Part shown: positions 28,001 to 30,859 of the stretch, one piece after another
Layout: the number at the start of each line of letters is the position of its first letter
How positions within the stretch are numbered: position 1 is the stretch's first letter
Assembly (NCBI GenBank): GCA_020650975.1
Contig: JAIPMN010004102.1
Location: 9,743-40,601 of the forward strand
Direction of reading: 5' to 3'
DNA length: 30,859 bases
DNA from: Apostichopus californicus
Taxonomy: Eukaryota; Echinodermata; Holothuroidea; Aspidochirotida; Stichopodidae
The notes under the pieces: generated by a model
The model's input: the letters and a program-made list of their open reading frames with translations, nothing else
The model's database searches: none
What the model was told of the DNA's origin: nothing
Made by a program: the position numbers and the translations under genes

Positions 28001-30416
28001 CCAGAATTTATTTCCCAGAGAGGCTGAACAGTAAATCTTCGCTGGACTAAGAAACCTTCTTTCTTCAATTTATAGCAAATATTTTTCATAATGATCTTTA
28101 ATCTTATGAATAATTCATGAATTTATAGATTCGTCCAGAATCATTGTGCATTCATCCATAAATAGTCAAATTCACAGTTAGTAGCTACCTGGGGTGCTTT
28201 CAAATGTTCTTTTTCATTGCCCTTCATCTTTTCTTTCTTTTTCACTTTTTTTTTATCAGAACCAATCAATTTCCCTACAAATCTTCAAATATGCACACTG
28301 AAAAACTTGCAGACAGCGGTAGCTACCTTAGATATCCCAGTGGACCTCAACTGTTGCTATGGCAACATCGTTACCATAAAGAAATTTGAATTGACCTTCA
28401 AACTGGCCGGTGGCATCAATTTGCCAAAGATCATCAAATGTATAGGTTCAGATGGGGTGACCAGAAGACAACTCGTCAAGGTATTAAATAAAGCTAGTGT
28501 TTAAGCTAGAAAAAGTAGCCTTAGTCATTCACATTTAATGAATTTGTAACTACCCCCTCTACTCACTGGCCCTTCCCAAATTCCGTTGGATGAGAACAAC
28601 AATGAATGATTGAACAACAGAAATGAGAGCAAAGGCCAAGAACTTATAAAAGCCCATTTGTGACTGTGGGACACCCTTGTTACAATATTGACATTGGAGC
28701 CCTTCAGACCTCTTGGTTACCCTAGTTACAGAAAACCTTTTGCAGTTGTTTGCCCCTGAAAGCTGATGGTACGTTCCGTTAGAGAGTAGATTAACATTTT
28801 GCACCACAAAGCATTCTCTATAAGTGTAAACACTAAAATGACTAGATTGATTATTATAATCTTTTCTTTGTGTCGTTATCATAGAACGATCAGCAATATA
28901 GCTCTGTGTTAGTACCTTGGACAGTCACCCTAGTTGTTTTTGGTTTCGATGACAGTCGTAACCTCCTGCATTCATGATATCGTGTGTGAGTGCGTTTGTG
29001 ACGCCTAGCCTGTAAACATGATATCTCAAGAAGGGAAGGTCAGATCAATTTCATATTTCGGGTGTAGAAGTACCACATTAATAACAAGAAGCCTATTGTA
29101 TTTGGTGAAGGGCAAAGGTCATTTGAGGTCACAAGGGGTCAAATTGTGAAAACCTTGTAATCACGATATCTCAATACTGGAAGCTTGGGCCGACCTCTTA
29201 TTTAGTGTGTAGAAGAACCACATTGAGTTAAAGAAGACTATTGTTTTGGTGGAGGTCAGAGGTCAAATCGTGAAACCCTTGTAAACATGTACACCCTCAC
29301 TATACATTACGTCAGATTCATGAAGAAAACTGCTCATGTTACATCATCAAAACCACAATGCAATTTTGCACTCTGGTTTCACAATTCATTGCCTCGTTGA
29401 TTCACACAAACAAATGTTAACTTTCAAAGGTCGCTAAAACATATATAGAAGTTTTTCAACAGGCATATCTTACCCACCACAAGACGGTTGGGACCAGAGT
29501 GGCAATTGCAAGTTCACCCGCCCCGATATGGCTTTGAAAAAATTTGAGATAAACGTGGTGAAATTTTAGCAAGGTACATCCCAACCCTCGCCTCTCGTTG
29601 CGGAATCTTCATGGTGCACCAAAGAGAATTTCTAGCATGCCTCAAACCACCTTTTGTTTTTCCACGTCACTGGACTTAAATTTTGTGTGTCACATTATTA
29701 ATTAATTAATTAATTACTCATCAAGGTATTGACCACCCTCGCTTTTCCTCCTTCTCTTCCCCCACACCCCTTTCCCTCTTCCTACTAGGGTAAAGACGAT
29801 CTTCGTCAGGATGCGGTGATGCAGCAGGTGTTCGGTCTGGTCAACCATCTCCTAGCTCAGAACCCGGAGACCAGACAGAGGCAACTTCACATCCGGAGAT
29901 ACAAGGTGAGTTAGAGCTGCCCTCATTGAACCTGTCTCCATCCCCCACCCCCTCCCCCAACCCTCCACATTGACCAAGTGATGAGGGGATGCAGCAACTG
30001 TTTTTCCATATAATGGCATTTGCTGGTTTAGGTCACATGCAAAAGTAACTTCCCTGTGAGTTCTTTTGTTGTTTACGTTGGGTTGAAATTGGACAGTTGA
30101 ACAACGCGCCACACCGTTACTATTTAGTAGGACCTGTGTTGGGCCTACAATATACATCATATCTGGAACTATTTTTTTATTAAAGTTTTGCCCAAGTTAA
30201 ATTAATAACTTCAGCCACCAGATGTTCATGTCAAAATGTATTTATTTTCTGATGCAGGTAGTGCCACTCTCCCAAAGAAGTGGTCTTTTAGAATGGTGCG
30301 AAGGCACCGTACCACTAGGGTTGTATCTGCTCGGCAACCAGAAGACGGACTTTGGGGCTCACAAGAGGTACCGTCCAGATGACAAAACATCTCTCCAGTG
30401 CAGGAAACTTATGCAG
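678..30416 (+). CDS. ATM: ATM serine/threonine kinase (partial gene, 30 exons in window)
   Basis: ATM is the large nuclear PIKK kinase recruited by MRE11-RAD50-NBS1 to DNA double-strand breaks; it phosphorylates SQ/TQ sites in checkpoint and repair proteins. The spliced product here is 1658 codons, open throughout, entering and leaving in phase 0. It aligns collinearly with human ATM (recalled from knowledge, not searched), covering roughly human residues 1050-2770. Diagnostic stretches are [104 protein letters not shown] and VVPLSQRSG. Order is HEAT solenoid (exons 1-15), FAT (about exons 16-26), linker (27), kinase N-lobe (28-30). The catalytic and activation loops and FATC lie past the window, and the start exon before it. 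No frameshift or stop was seen. ATR, DNA-PKcs and mTOR do not share these segments. Confidence 0.97.
1074..1862. repeat. Minisatellite built on gatatgacatcac / acatgacttgagatga
   Basis: About 790 bp of diverged short units such as gatatgacatcac and acaagatatgatatc. A marker segment, acatgacttgag, recurs at 1189, 1263, 1348, 1447, 1551 (one mismatch) and 1661, giving a higher-order unit of about 74-110 bp. Palindromes gatatc and tcacgtga recur inside. It lies in intron 1 and is not coding. Confidence 0.9.
1863..2369. other. Unique intron 1 sequence
   Basis: AT-rich sequence between the minisatellite and the Penelope-like fragment. I see no gene, repeat or regulatory signal I can support. Confidence 0.5.
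2370..2600 (-). mobile_element. Penelope-like / retrozyme-type repeat fragment
   Basis: Intronic block holding a hammerhead-like motif (2410-2448, minus strand) followed on that strand's upstream side by low-complexity pyrimidine-rich sequence. Hammerhead motifs of this shape are known from Penelope-like elements of animals. No reverse transcriptase or GIY-YIG coding remains, so this would be only a terminal fragment. Boundaries are approximate, and the family assignment rests on the ribozyme-like motif alone. Confidence 0.4.
2410..2448 (-). ncRNA. Degenerate type I hammerhead ribozyme motif
   Basis: Read on the minus strand: GCCT (helix I), TTGAAGA at the CUGAUGA position, hairpin GATCC-TGCTA-GGATC (helix II), GAAA, a minimal helix III (C then GT), the C17 cleavage position, then AGGC closing helix I. 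G5, A6, G8, A9, G12, A13 and A14 are present. C3 appears changed to T, which would break the C3-G8 pair, so this copy is probably inactive. The architecture with minimal helix III resembles hammerheads of Penelope-like retroelements. Confidence 0.5.
2716..2950 (+). CDS. ATM: ATM exon 2 of window
   Basis: First base completes Arg; then [15 protein letters not shown] to MLNETYSKK, ending in phase 0. Acceptor tcttccag, donor gtatgg. Matches human YKVLIPHLVIRSHFDEVKS and following residues. A run of seven G (around 2872-2878, encoding Arg-Gly-Gly) follows an internal ttattgacag that looks like a cryptic acceptor; the full frame is open, so I keep the whole exon. Confidence 0.95.
2951..3565. other. 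Intron 2
   Basis: AT-rich intron with a C-rich stretch (cacccacccccctccaccc) around 3459-3478. No gene or mobile element recognised. Confidence 0.6.
3566..3672 (+). CDS. ATM: ATM exon 3 of window
   Basis: [24 protein letters not shown] to KQYLR (last codon split, phase 2). Acceptor ctttacag, donor gtgact. Corresponds to human [23 protein letters not shown], a HEAT-repeat helix pair. Confidence 0.95.
4139..4378. repeat. 20-bp tandem repeat, 12 units
   Basis: Twelve contiguous 20-bp units of the type gatgatacacatagtgagat with few substitutions (gat/gac, tgag/taag). It lies in intron 3. The unit contains no stop in any minus-strand frame, so spurious long open frames appear there; they have no protein-like context and I do not call a gene. 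Confidence 0.95.
4800..4929 (+). CDS. ATM: ATM exon 4 of window
   Basis: First base completes Arg; then [20 protein letters not shown] to LLLSKSQ, phase 0. Acceptor ctcttaccag, donor gtgaaa. Matches human [25 protein letters not shown]. The PNxPHFP segment is distinctive for ATM. Confidence 0.97.
5382..5693 (+). CDS. ATM: ATM exon 5 of window
   Basis: 104 codons, [14 protein letters not shown] to DSCLELCHK, phase 0. Acceptor ctctctag, donor gtaata. The central [20 protein letters not shown] aligns with human [20 protein letters not shown]; the downstream helices are less alike but collinear. Confidence 0.97.
6053..6124 (+). CDS. ATM: ATM exon 6 of window (24-codon exon)
   Basis: [20 protein letters not shown] then AREE, phase 0 on both sides. 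Acceptor tcttccag, donor gtatga. Aligns with human [20 protein letters not shown]. It is the shortest exon here; skipping it would keep the frame. Confidence 0.92.
6125..6949. other. Intron 6 with a G-quadruplex-type run
   Basis: About 825 bp of unique intron. The only clear structure is a G-rich block at 6741-6765 (GGGCGGGCGGGCACGGGGGG then AGGGG), a textbook four-tract G-quadruplex motif on the transcribed-RNA strand. Confidence 0.6.
6950..7102 (+). CDS. ATM: ATM exon 7 of window
   Basis: 51 codons, [19 protein letters not shown] to DGDSNLLD, phase 0. Acceptor attccccag, donor gtgagt. Aligns with human QVLDLLKYLVIDNKDNENL and the DPFPD region (here DPLPDLP). Confidence 0.95.
7140..7655. 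repeat. ATTG/TTGATTGTATG simple-repeat block
   Basis: About 515 bp in intron 7 made of attgattgattgtatgtttg-type units, diverged, with gaatca/cattca variants. Minus-strand open frames rich in Asn, Gln, Ile, Ser and Thr are translations of the repeat, not genes. Confidence 0.92.
8124..8241 (+). CDS. ATM: ATM exon 8 of window
   Basis: [20 protein letters not shown] to LIGQCK plus one base, phase 1. Acceptor ctatttag, donor gtgaaa. Aligns with human [26 protein letters not shown]. Confidence 0.93.
8439..8531 (+). CDS. ATM: ATM exon 9 of window
   Basis: Two bases complete Asp, then [18 protein letters not shown] to QRQA plus one base, phase 1. Acceptor tttttcag, donor gtatgt. Aligns with human DNPQDGIMVKLVVNLLQL. 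Contains an SQ dipeptide in TESQDKK. Confidence 0.93.
8545..9103. repeat. TGTAY pentamer-based minisatellite
   Basis: About 560 bp in intron 9 of tgtattgtactgcactgtac-type sequence, essentially degenerate TGTAT/TGTAC/TGCAC pentamers with a T-run near 9046-9057. Open frames on both strands (Tyr/Cys/Leu-rich on +, Gln/Tyr/Thr-rich on -) are repeat artefacts. Confidence 0.93.
9200..9374 (+). CDS. ATM: ATM exon 10 of window
   Basis: Completes Ala, then [20 protein letters not shown] to [10 protein letters not shown] plus two bases, phase 2. Acceptor attcccag, donor gtaagt. Aligns with human GSCLGEVGPIDFSTIAIQ. Confidence 0.96.
9784..10101. mobile_element. Candidate MITE (non-autonomous DNA transposon)
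   Basis: Near-perfect 12-bp terminal inverted repeats: cctggtattcaa at 9784-9795 and ttgaatactagg at 10090-10101 (one mismatch). Inside are ggggtcacgacccc-like sequence near the left end and gggggtcacc near the right, reminiscent of hAT-type non-autonomous elements. I cannot find a clear target-site duplication, so this is tentative. No transposase is encoded. Confidence 0.4.
10306..10450 (+). CDS. ATM: ATM exon 11 of window
   Basis: Completes Asp, then [20 protein letters not shown] to HPFKPNKKR, phase 0. Acceptor acctacag, donor gtttgt (weak). Aligns with human [20 protein letters not shown] and LQPFRTSRKK. Confidence 0.96.
10784..10975 (+). CDS. ATM: ATM exon 12 of window
   Basis: 64 codons, [20 protein letters not shown] to MEPVCAVR, phase 0. 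Acceptor ctatgcag, donor gtaggt. A second possible donor lies six bases earlier (gtaagg after gcc). The later one keeps [15 protein letters not shown] in register with human CEVKTDFCQTVLPYL, so I prefer it. Confidence 0.94.
10976..12198. other. Intron 12
   Basis: About 1.2 kb of AT-rich intron with no recognised gene, minisatellite or transposon. Confidence 0.5.
12199..12367 (+). CDS. ATM: ATM exon 13 of window
   Basis: [20 protein letters not shown] to [10 protein letters not shown] plus one base, phase 1. Acceptor ccttccag, donor gtggga. [11 protein letters not shown] is identical to human ATM. Confidence 0.97.
12690..12850 (-). repeat. Possible LINE 3'-end fragment
   Basis: Contains tttatttccac followed by A/T-rich sequence. 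The same tttatttccac motif heads a repeat in the next intron (13485). On the minus strand both would end in gtggaaataaa-like tails, as 3' ends of non-LTR elements often do. No coding remains; assignment is weak. Confidence 0.25.
12894..12957. repeat. G-rich duplicated block
   Basis: Two diverged copies of ggggatgtggtgggggg with G-runs of up to about eleven, in intron 13. G-quadruplex potential on the + strand. Confidence 0.6.
13205..13301 (+). CDS. ATM: ATM exon 14 of window
   Basis: Completes Asp, then [20 protein letters not shown] to QEKPTS plus two bases, phase 2. Acceptor tttctgtag, donor gtgatt. Aligns with human [25 protein letters not shown]. Confidence 0.94.
13485..13620 (-). repeat. 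Possible retroelement 3'-end fragment
   Basis: tttgagtttatttccac followed by a purine-rich block (ggtgatggaggaggactgag). Resembles dispersed non-LTR 3' tails of marine invertebrates by impression only; shares its first motif with 12690. Confidence 0.3.
14064..14201 (+). CDS. ATM: ATM exon 15 of window (entry to FAT)
   Basis: Completes Gly, then [20 protein letters not shown] to YTEIWYNVT plus two bases, phase 2. Acceptor attacag, donor gtaagc. Aligns with human [21 protein letters not shown] and FTALLYAEIY; the annotated FAT domain begins about here. Confidence 0.97.
14202..15100. other. Intron 15
   Basis: About 900 bp. Near 14288-14340, aggagcgtagctagactcct followed by ggggcccc recalls the ends of some invertebrate DNA-transposon fragments, but no partner end was found. 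Otherwise nothing recognised. Confidence 0.35.
15101..15286 (+). CDS. ATM: ATM exon 16 of window (FAT, SQ cluster)
   Basis: Completes Arg, then [20 protein letters not shown] to SRMTDHLA plus two bases, phase 2. Acceptor gctttctcag, donor gttggt. [19 protein letters not shown] matches human LLLEIYRSIGEPDSLYGCG. The first part carries three SQ dipeptides at 15102, 15135 and 15147; the third ([12 protein letters not shown]) sits where human ATM has EEGSQSTTISSLS, that is Ser1981. Confidence 0.97.
15298..16165. repeat. attattgattatgagatgac minisatellite
   Basis: About 870 bp in intron 16 built from gattatgagatgacatt units with interspersed tttgagagacatttatgag blocks, diverged throughout. It is followed by a G-rich stretch at 16180-16208 (four runs of 4-5 G) with quadruplex potential. 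Confidence 0.95.
16623..16728 (+). CDS. ATM: ATM exon 17 of window (FAT)
   Basis: One base completes Arg, then [20 protein letters not shown] to SKAGLLQ, phase 0. Acceptor ttttccag, donor gtgagg. Aligns with human [20 protein letters not shown] and TRQAGIIQ. Confidence 0.97.
17157..17345. repeat. Tandem repeat of about 35 bp with gcagctgctgca core
   Basis: Five to six units of tcttagctgagcaggatatt plus gcagctgctgca in intron 17. The core gcagctgc is palindromic. An internal unit is shortened (gcagcatcttagc near 17207). Confidence 0.9.
17632..17783 (+). CDS. ATM: ATM exon 18 of window (FAT)
   Basis: [20 protein letters not shown] to WDLPEQA plus two bases, phase 2. Acceptor atttttcag, donor gtgctt (weak). 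Aligns with human [20 protein letters not shown] and LHYQAAWRNMQWD. Confidence 0.97.
17954..18172 (+). CDS. ATM: ATM exon 19 of window (FAT)
   Basis: Completes Ser, then [20 protein letters not shown] to EVQTLAF plus two bases, phase 2. Acceptor ccttttccag, donor gtattt (weak). Aligns with human [20 protein letters not shown] and SLESVYSLYPTLSRLQAI (here [18 protein letters not shown]). Confidence 0.96.
18259..18830. repeat. G-rich gagggagggattgaggga minisatellite
   Basis: About 570 bp in intron 19 of gggagggattgagggattct-type units, interrupted by an assembly gap. Long purine strand with many GGG tracts; forms triplex- or quadruplex-prone DNA in principle. True length is unknown because of the gap. 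Confidence 0.93.
18536..18549. other. Assembly gap (14 N)
   Basis: Fourteen undetermined bases inside the G-rich minisatellite; the gap size may be nominal. Confidence 1.
19126..19345 (+). CDS. ATM: ATM exon 20 of window (FAT)
   Basis: First base completes Gly, then [20 protein letters not shown] to TNAKRFQ, phase 0. Acceptor tctcaaaatag has a poor pyrimidine tract; donor gtaatg. Aligns with human [21 protein letters not shown] and LTKHLVELSILARTFKN. Confidence 0.95.
19450..19898. repeat. Imperfect tandem duplication of about 250 bp
   Basis: Copy 1 (about 19450-19640) and copy 2 (about 19699-19898) share cccccactc-tcagag-aatgctcag, acatcggcatgc, gataaatt, tggaaaaaggcctg, gacccact-ttgggttgggc and cggttgttaattggaatc. 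Gaps and substitutions show that the duplication is old. Intron 20, non-coding. Confidence 0.8.
20193..20366 (+). CDS. ATM: ATM exon 21 of window (FAT)
   Basis: 58 codons, [20 protein letters not shown] to [11 protein letters not shown], phase 0. Acceptor gctttctag, donor gtacgg. Aligns with human [20 protein letters not shown] (here [19 protein letters not shown]). Confidence 0.97.
20541..20663. repeat. tgtacttt-ctgtacttt minisatellite, left part
   Basis: Units of ctgtactttagtgtacttac. The same repeat resumes at 22477 beyond the LINE, so the element interrupts one array. Confidence 0.9.
20664..22477 (-). mobile_element. 5'-truncated CR1/L2-like non-LTR retrotransposon (LINE)
   Basis: About 1.8 kb, inserted antisense to ATM in intron 21. 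Its 3' end on the minus strand is a gctttacaaaataaa sequence followed by an (ATT)n tail (20665-20680), the typical end of CR1/L2-clade elements. It has lost its 5' part including the endonuclease. Both sides are the same minisatellite, so target-site duplications cannot be resolved. Confidence 0.9.
20883..22477 (-). pseudogene. LINE reverse transcriptase ORF2, C-terminal part, one stop
   Basis: A single frame runs from 22477 down to 20883 and is broken only by one TAA at 21339-21341 (before [12 protein letters not shown]). The visible parts, in order, are [54 protein letters not shown], the catalytic FYADDSS box, and the C-terminal [17 protein letters not shown] and [13 protein letters not shown] modules. 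This is the jockey/CR1/L2 RT arrangement. The apurinic endonuclease domain is absent through 5' truncation. With no frameshift and one stop, the insertion looks fairly recent. Confidence 0.92.
22477..22745. repeat. tgtactttagtgtccttacc minisatellite, right part
   Basis: About 270 bp of units tgtactttagtgtccttacc with cctgtactttcctg variants, continuing the array seen at 20541-20663 on the other side of the LINE. Confidence 0.93.
22987..23109 (+). CDS. ATM: ATM exon 22 of window (FAT)
   Basis: 41 codons, [20 protein letters not shown] to IIANYLEK, phase 0. Acceptor ccaaacag; a nearby tttcag at 22993 would break the frame. Donor gtattt. Aligns with human [20 protein letters not shown] and QTYLEKAVE. 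Confidence 0.95.
23424..23570. repeat. Decayed copy of the exon 23 acceptor region
   Basis: This stretch parallels the sequence about 155 bp downstream: acctttccccacttgtcacc against cctatttgttaccctacccc, cccccggaacaatc against cccccgacaatc, and gatatctgagaaattgcctc against gatatctgtgaagctgcctc (exon 23 start). It is an imperfect tandem duplication that lost the AG and the reading frame. Confidence 0.7.
23673..23875 (+). CDS. ATM: ATM exon 23 of window (FAT)
   Basis: [20 protein letters not shown] to VMGDLKT plus two bases, phase 2. Acceptor attcgtag, donor gtttga (weak). Aligns with human [21 protein letters not shown] and SSEFENKQALLKRAKEEV. Parts of this exon and its acceptor recur at 23424-23570 and 25768-25877. 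Confidence 0.97.
23876..24353. other. Intron 23
   Basis: About 480 bp; nothing recognised beyond the splice signals. Confidence 0.5.
24354..24564 (+). CDS. ATM: ATM exon 24 of window (FAT)
   Basis: First base completes Arg, then [20 protein letters not shown] to SVNSLLQ, phase 0. Acceptor tcctctccag, donor gtatga. Aligns with human [20 protein letters not shown] and [19 protein letters not shown]. Confidence 0.97.
24617..24710. repeat. Direct repeat, left copy flanking LINE remnant
   Basis: gatcacgtgtaaaacaaaac plus aggaaat here, gatcatgtatataaaacaaa plus acaggaaat at 25223; 17 bases are identical. Each copy is followed some 80-90 bp later by tcacctgtg. Suggests a local duplication bracketing the LINE fragment. 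Confidence 0.55.
24892..25185 (-). pseudogene. Decayed non-LTR retrotransposon C-terminus
   Basis: Minus-strand translation gives [20 protein letters not shown], then an in-frame stop, then [20 protein letters not shown] with NDLSKS, a frameshift, and [20 protein letters not shown] before a stop at 24892-24894. The order [19 protein letters not shown] and a terminal [12 protein letters not shown] is the C-terminal module of non-LTR reverse transcriptase ORFs. It is unrelated in sequence to the 20883-22477 LINE, and older. A tail aaaaaaaataaatgaatc lies at about 24711-24720. Confidence 0.65.
25223..25325. repeat. Direct repeat, right copy flanking LINE remnant
   Basis: Partner of 24617-24710; see that entry for the shared segments. 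Confidence 0.5.
25659..25752. repeat. Local repeat A flanking the exon 23 copy
   Basis: About 94 bp running from tccctcccgtgtttttcccc to gctaactggtctcctaca; nearly identical to 25897-25988. Its last part resembles the intron sequence just before exon 23. Confidence 0.9.
25768..25877 (+). pseudogene. Partial duplicate of ATM exon 23
   Basis: 110 bp matching 23673-23782 with five mismatches, placed in intron 24 after the real exon 24. It keeps an acceptor-like tcctacttgtag and an open frame. Three affected codons are synonymous and one changes Thr to Lys. Homology ends at AACTACAT and the original donor is missing; the frame runs on to a TGA near 25929. Inclusion would insert a truncated repeat of FAT residues, so it is most likely a non-functional exon fossil or an assembly artefact. 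Confidence 0.85.
25897..25988. repeat. Local repeat B flanking the exon 23 copy
   Basis: Near-identical to 25659-25752. It is followed by a 15-bp exon 23 acceptor match (25987-26001) and a 15-bp exon 25 match (26001-26015), then a third copy of attctttacgttaatttttt. Confidence 0.9.
26065..26178 (+). CDS. ATM: ATM exon 25 of window (FAT)
   Basis: 38 codons, [20 protein letters not shown] to FHSILQQ, phase 0. Acceptor atatttgcag, donor gttggt. Aligns with human [20 protein letters not shown] and GFHEVLNN. Confidence 0.97.
26179..26637. other. Intron 25 with chimeric repeat pieces
   Basis: Mostly unique, C-rich near 26338-26370. 26415-26465 matches 27216-27266 (48 of 51), and 26461-26484 matches 23451-23474 exactly (24 bp), so the two pieces are fused here. 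Confidence 0.75.
26638..26796 (+). CDS. ATM: ATM exon 26 of window (end of FAT)
   Basis: 53 codons, [20 protein letters not shown] to DASHADQ, phase 0. Acceptor tttcacag, donor gtttgt. Aligns with human [26 protein letters not shown] is a hallmark of ATM/Tel1. Confidence 0.98.
26797..27305. other. Intron 26
   Basis: About 510 bp, AT-rich. 27216-27266 is the partner of the duplicated piece in intron 25. Nothing else recognised. Confidence 0.6.
27306..27447 (+). CDS. ATM: ATM exon 27 of window (FAT-kinase linker)
   Basis: [20 protein letters not shown] to [10 protein letters not shown] plus one base, phase 1. Acceptor tctcacag, donor gtaagc. Aligns with human [20 protein letters not shown] and CDAYIILANLDATQWK. 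Confidence 0.96.
27448..28259. other. Intron 27
   Basis: About 810 bp of AT-rich intron; no gene or repeat recognised. Confidence 0.5.
28260..28480 (+). CDS. ATM: ATM exon 28 of window (kinase N-lobe start)
   Basis: Two bases complete Lys, then [20 protein letters not shown] to GVTRRQLVK, phase 0. Acceptor tttttatcag, donor gtatta. [20 protein letters not shown] matches human [20 protein letters not shown]. The exon ends on the Lys of RRQLVK, equivalent to the ATP-binding lysine (human Lys2717, from knowledge). Confidence 0.98.
28481..29008. other. Intron 28, 5' part
   Basis: About 530 bp of unique sequence with no recognised feature. Confidence 0.5.
29009..29277. repeat. Two-copy tandem repeat with AGGTCA hexamers
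   Basis: Copy 1 (29009-29152) and copy 2 (29153-29277), with a third start (gtaaacatg) at 29281. Shared parts are cacgatatctcaa, gtgtagaag-accacatt, aagcctattgt, tggtgaaggtcaaaggtca and aaattgtgaaaacc. AGGTCA occurs at 29037, 29116, 29126, 29263 and 29270. Similar units are, by impression, dispersed in marine invertebrate genomes. Confidence 0.75.
29278..29788. other. Intron 28, 3' part
   Basis: Unique sequence with an attaattaatt simple repeat at about 29696-29716 and a long pyrimidine tract (about 29736-29786) leading to the exon 29 acceptor. Confidence 0.6.
29789..29905 (+). CDS. ATM: ATM exon 29 of window (kinase N-lobe)
   Basis: 39 codons, [20 protein letters not shown] to QLHIRRYK, phase 0. 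Acceptor tcctactag, donor gtgagt. Near-identical to human [20 protein letters not shown]; this is the most conserved PIKK N-lobe helix. Confidence 0.99.
30258..30416 (+). CDS. ATM: ATM exon 30 of window (kinase N-lobe/hinge)
   Basis: 53 codons, [20 protein letters not shown] to QCRKLMQ, phase 0. Acceptor ctgatgcag, donor gtatct. Aligns with human [20 protein letters not shown] and [20 protein letters not shown]. The insert between these (GNQKTDF against VNNED) is slightly longer than in human. The gene continues beyond the window. Confidence 0.99.
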
Positions 30417-30859
30417 GTATCTTTGTGCAAACTACATTGTGCGTTCCATTATAGATAGATATATATCGTACCGATTGCAACACATTCATATCATAAATAC
30501 AGCTTTGTTGGCCTCAAGAAGTGGTAATTCTGCGTACATGGTCAGTTTCAAAAGCACCACGGGTACATTGTGTACAGCGGTTACGTGTGGGTAAATACAC
30601 TCGTTGACAGTTGACAAGTTAAAAAAAGGGTGTAGAATAAAGGTGGCTTAGTGGAACGGTCTGTGTGTTTATGTGTCAATTTTTGGTCCAAATTTAACAT
30701 TTTTGGCTAAATGAAGCTTAATAAACCGATTTATATCGATTGAACAACAGATATGAGCTATCGGGAATCGATATAATCCATCCTGATTGAAATTGGGAAA
30801 AGTCAAATTTTGGTCCAAATCTGACATTTTTGTAAGGGTATAGCCTTATGATTTTTTCA
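30417..30859. other. Intron after exon 30, with direct and inverted repeats
   Basis: Holds two copies of ttttggtccaaat...acatttttg (30681-30706 and 30808-30832) and, between them, an 11-bp perfect inverted repeat ttatatcgatt / aatcgatataa (30731-30741 and 30766-30776). No exon recognised up to the window end. Confidence 0.7.

Noticed and set aside
678..30416. A second host gene or new multi-gene system in the window
   Set aside because: All protein-like signal outside ATM exons belongs to retrotransposon remnants or the exon 23 copy; nothing else on either strand has coding character.

Overview
The window is animal nuclear DNA. One large, intron-rich gene fills it on the + strand: the orthologue of ATM, the DNA double-strand-break checkpoint kinase of the PIKK family. 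I could chain 30 exons (678 to 30416) with AG/GT boundaries and consistent phases. Together they give 4974 coding bases, or 1658 codons, with no internal stop. The chain runs collinearly with vertebrate ATM from the middle of the HEAT-repeat solenoid, through the whole FAT domain, to the N-lobe of the kinase domain. The ATM start (TAN region) lies before the window. The catalytic loop, activation loop and FATC lie after it.

Layout. 1-677 is upstream intron. 678-14201 (exons 1-15 of this window) encode HEAT/spiral solenoid. 15101-26796 (exons 16-26) encode most of FAT; exon 16 holds an SQ cluster at the place of the human Ser1981 autophosphorylation site. 27306-30416 (exons 27-30) lead into the kinase N-lobe, with the VNLPKI-like strand, the ATP-binding lysine in [14 protein letters not shown], and VVPLSQRSG. 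No second host gene was seen on either strand.

Introns carry most of the novelty. Nearly every long intron has its own unrelated minisatellite (1074-1862, 4139-4378, 7140-7655, 8545-9103, 15298-16165, 17157-17345, 18259-18830, 20541-20663 with 22477-22745). There is a 5'-truncated but nearly intact CR1/L2-like LINE (20664-22477, minus), a second decayed LINE C-terminus (24892-25185, minus), a hammerhead-ribozyme-like motif in a Penelope-like repeat (2410-2448, minus), a candidate MITE, and a tandem repeat carrying AGGTCA hexamers. Around exon 23 there is a patchwork of small local duplications. One is a 110-bp copy of the first half of exon 23, placed two introns away with its splice acceptor preserved. 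Another is a chimera joining exon 23 acceptor sequence to a piece of exon 25.

Organism. The sequence fits a marine invertebrate, perhaps a deuterostome such as an echinoderm, judging by close similarity to vertebrate ATM, intron density and the LINE and repeat types. This is an impression, not a determination. A 14-base N gap (18536-18549) shows that this is a draft assembly, so repeat lengths and some duplications may be assembly effects.
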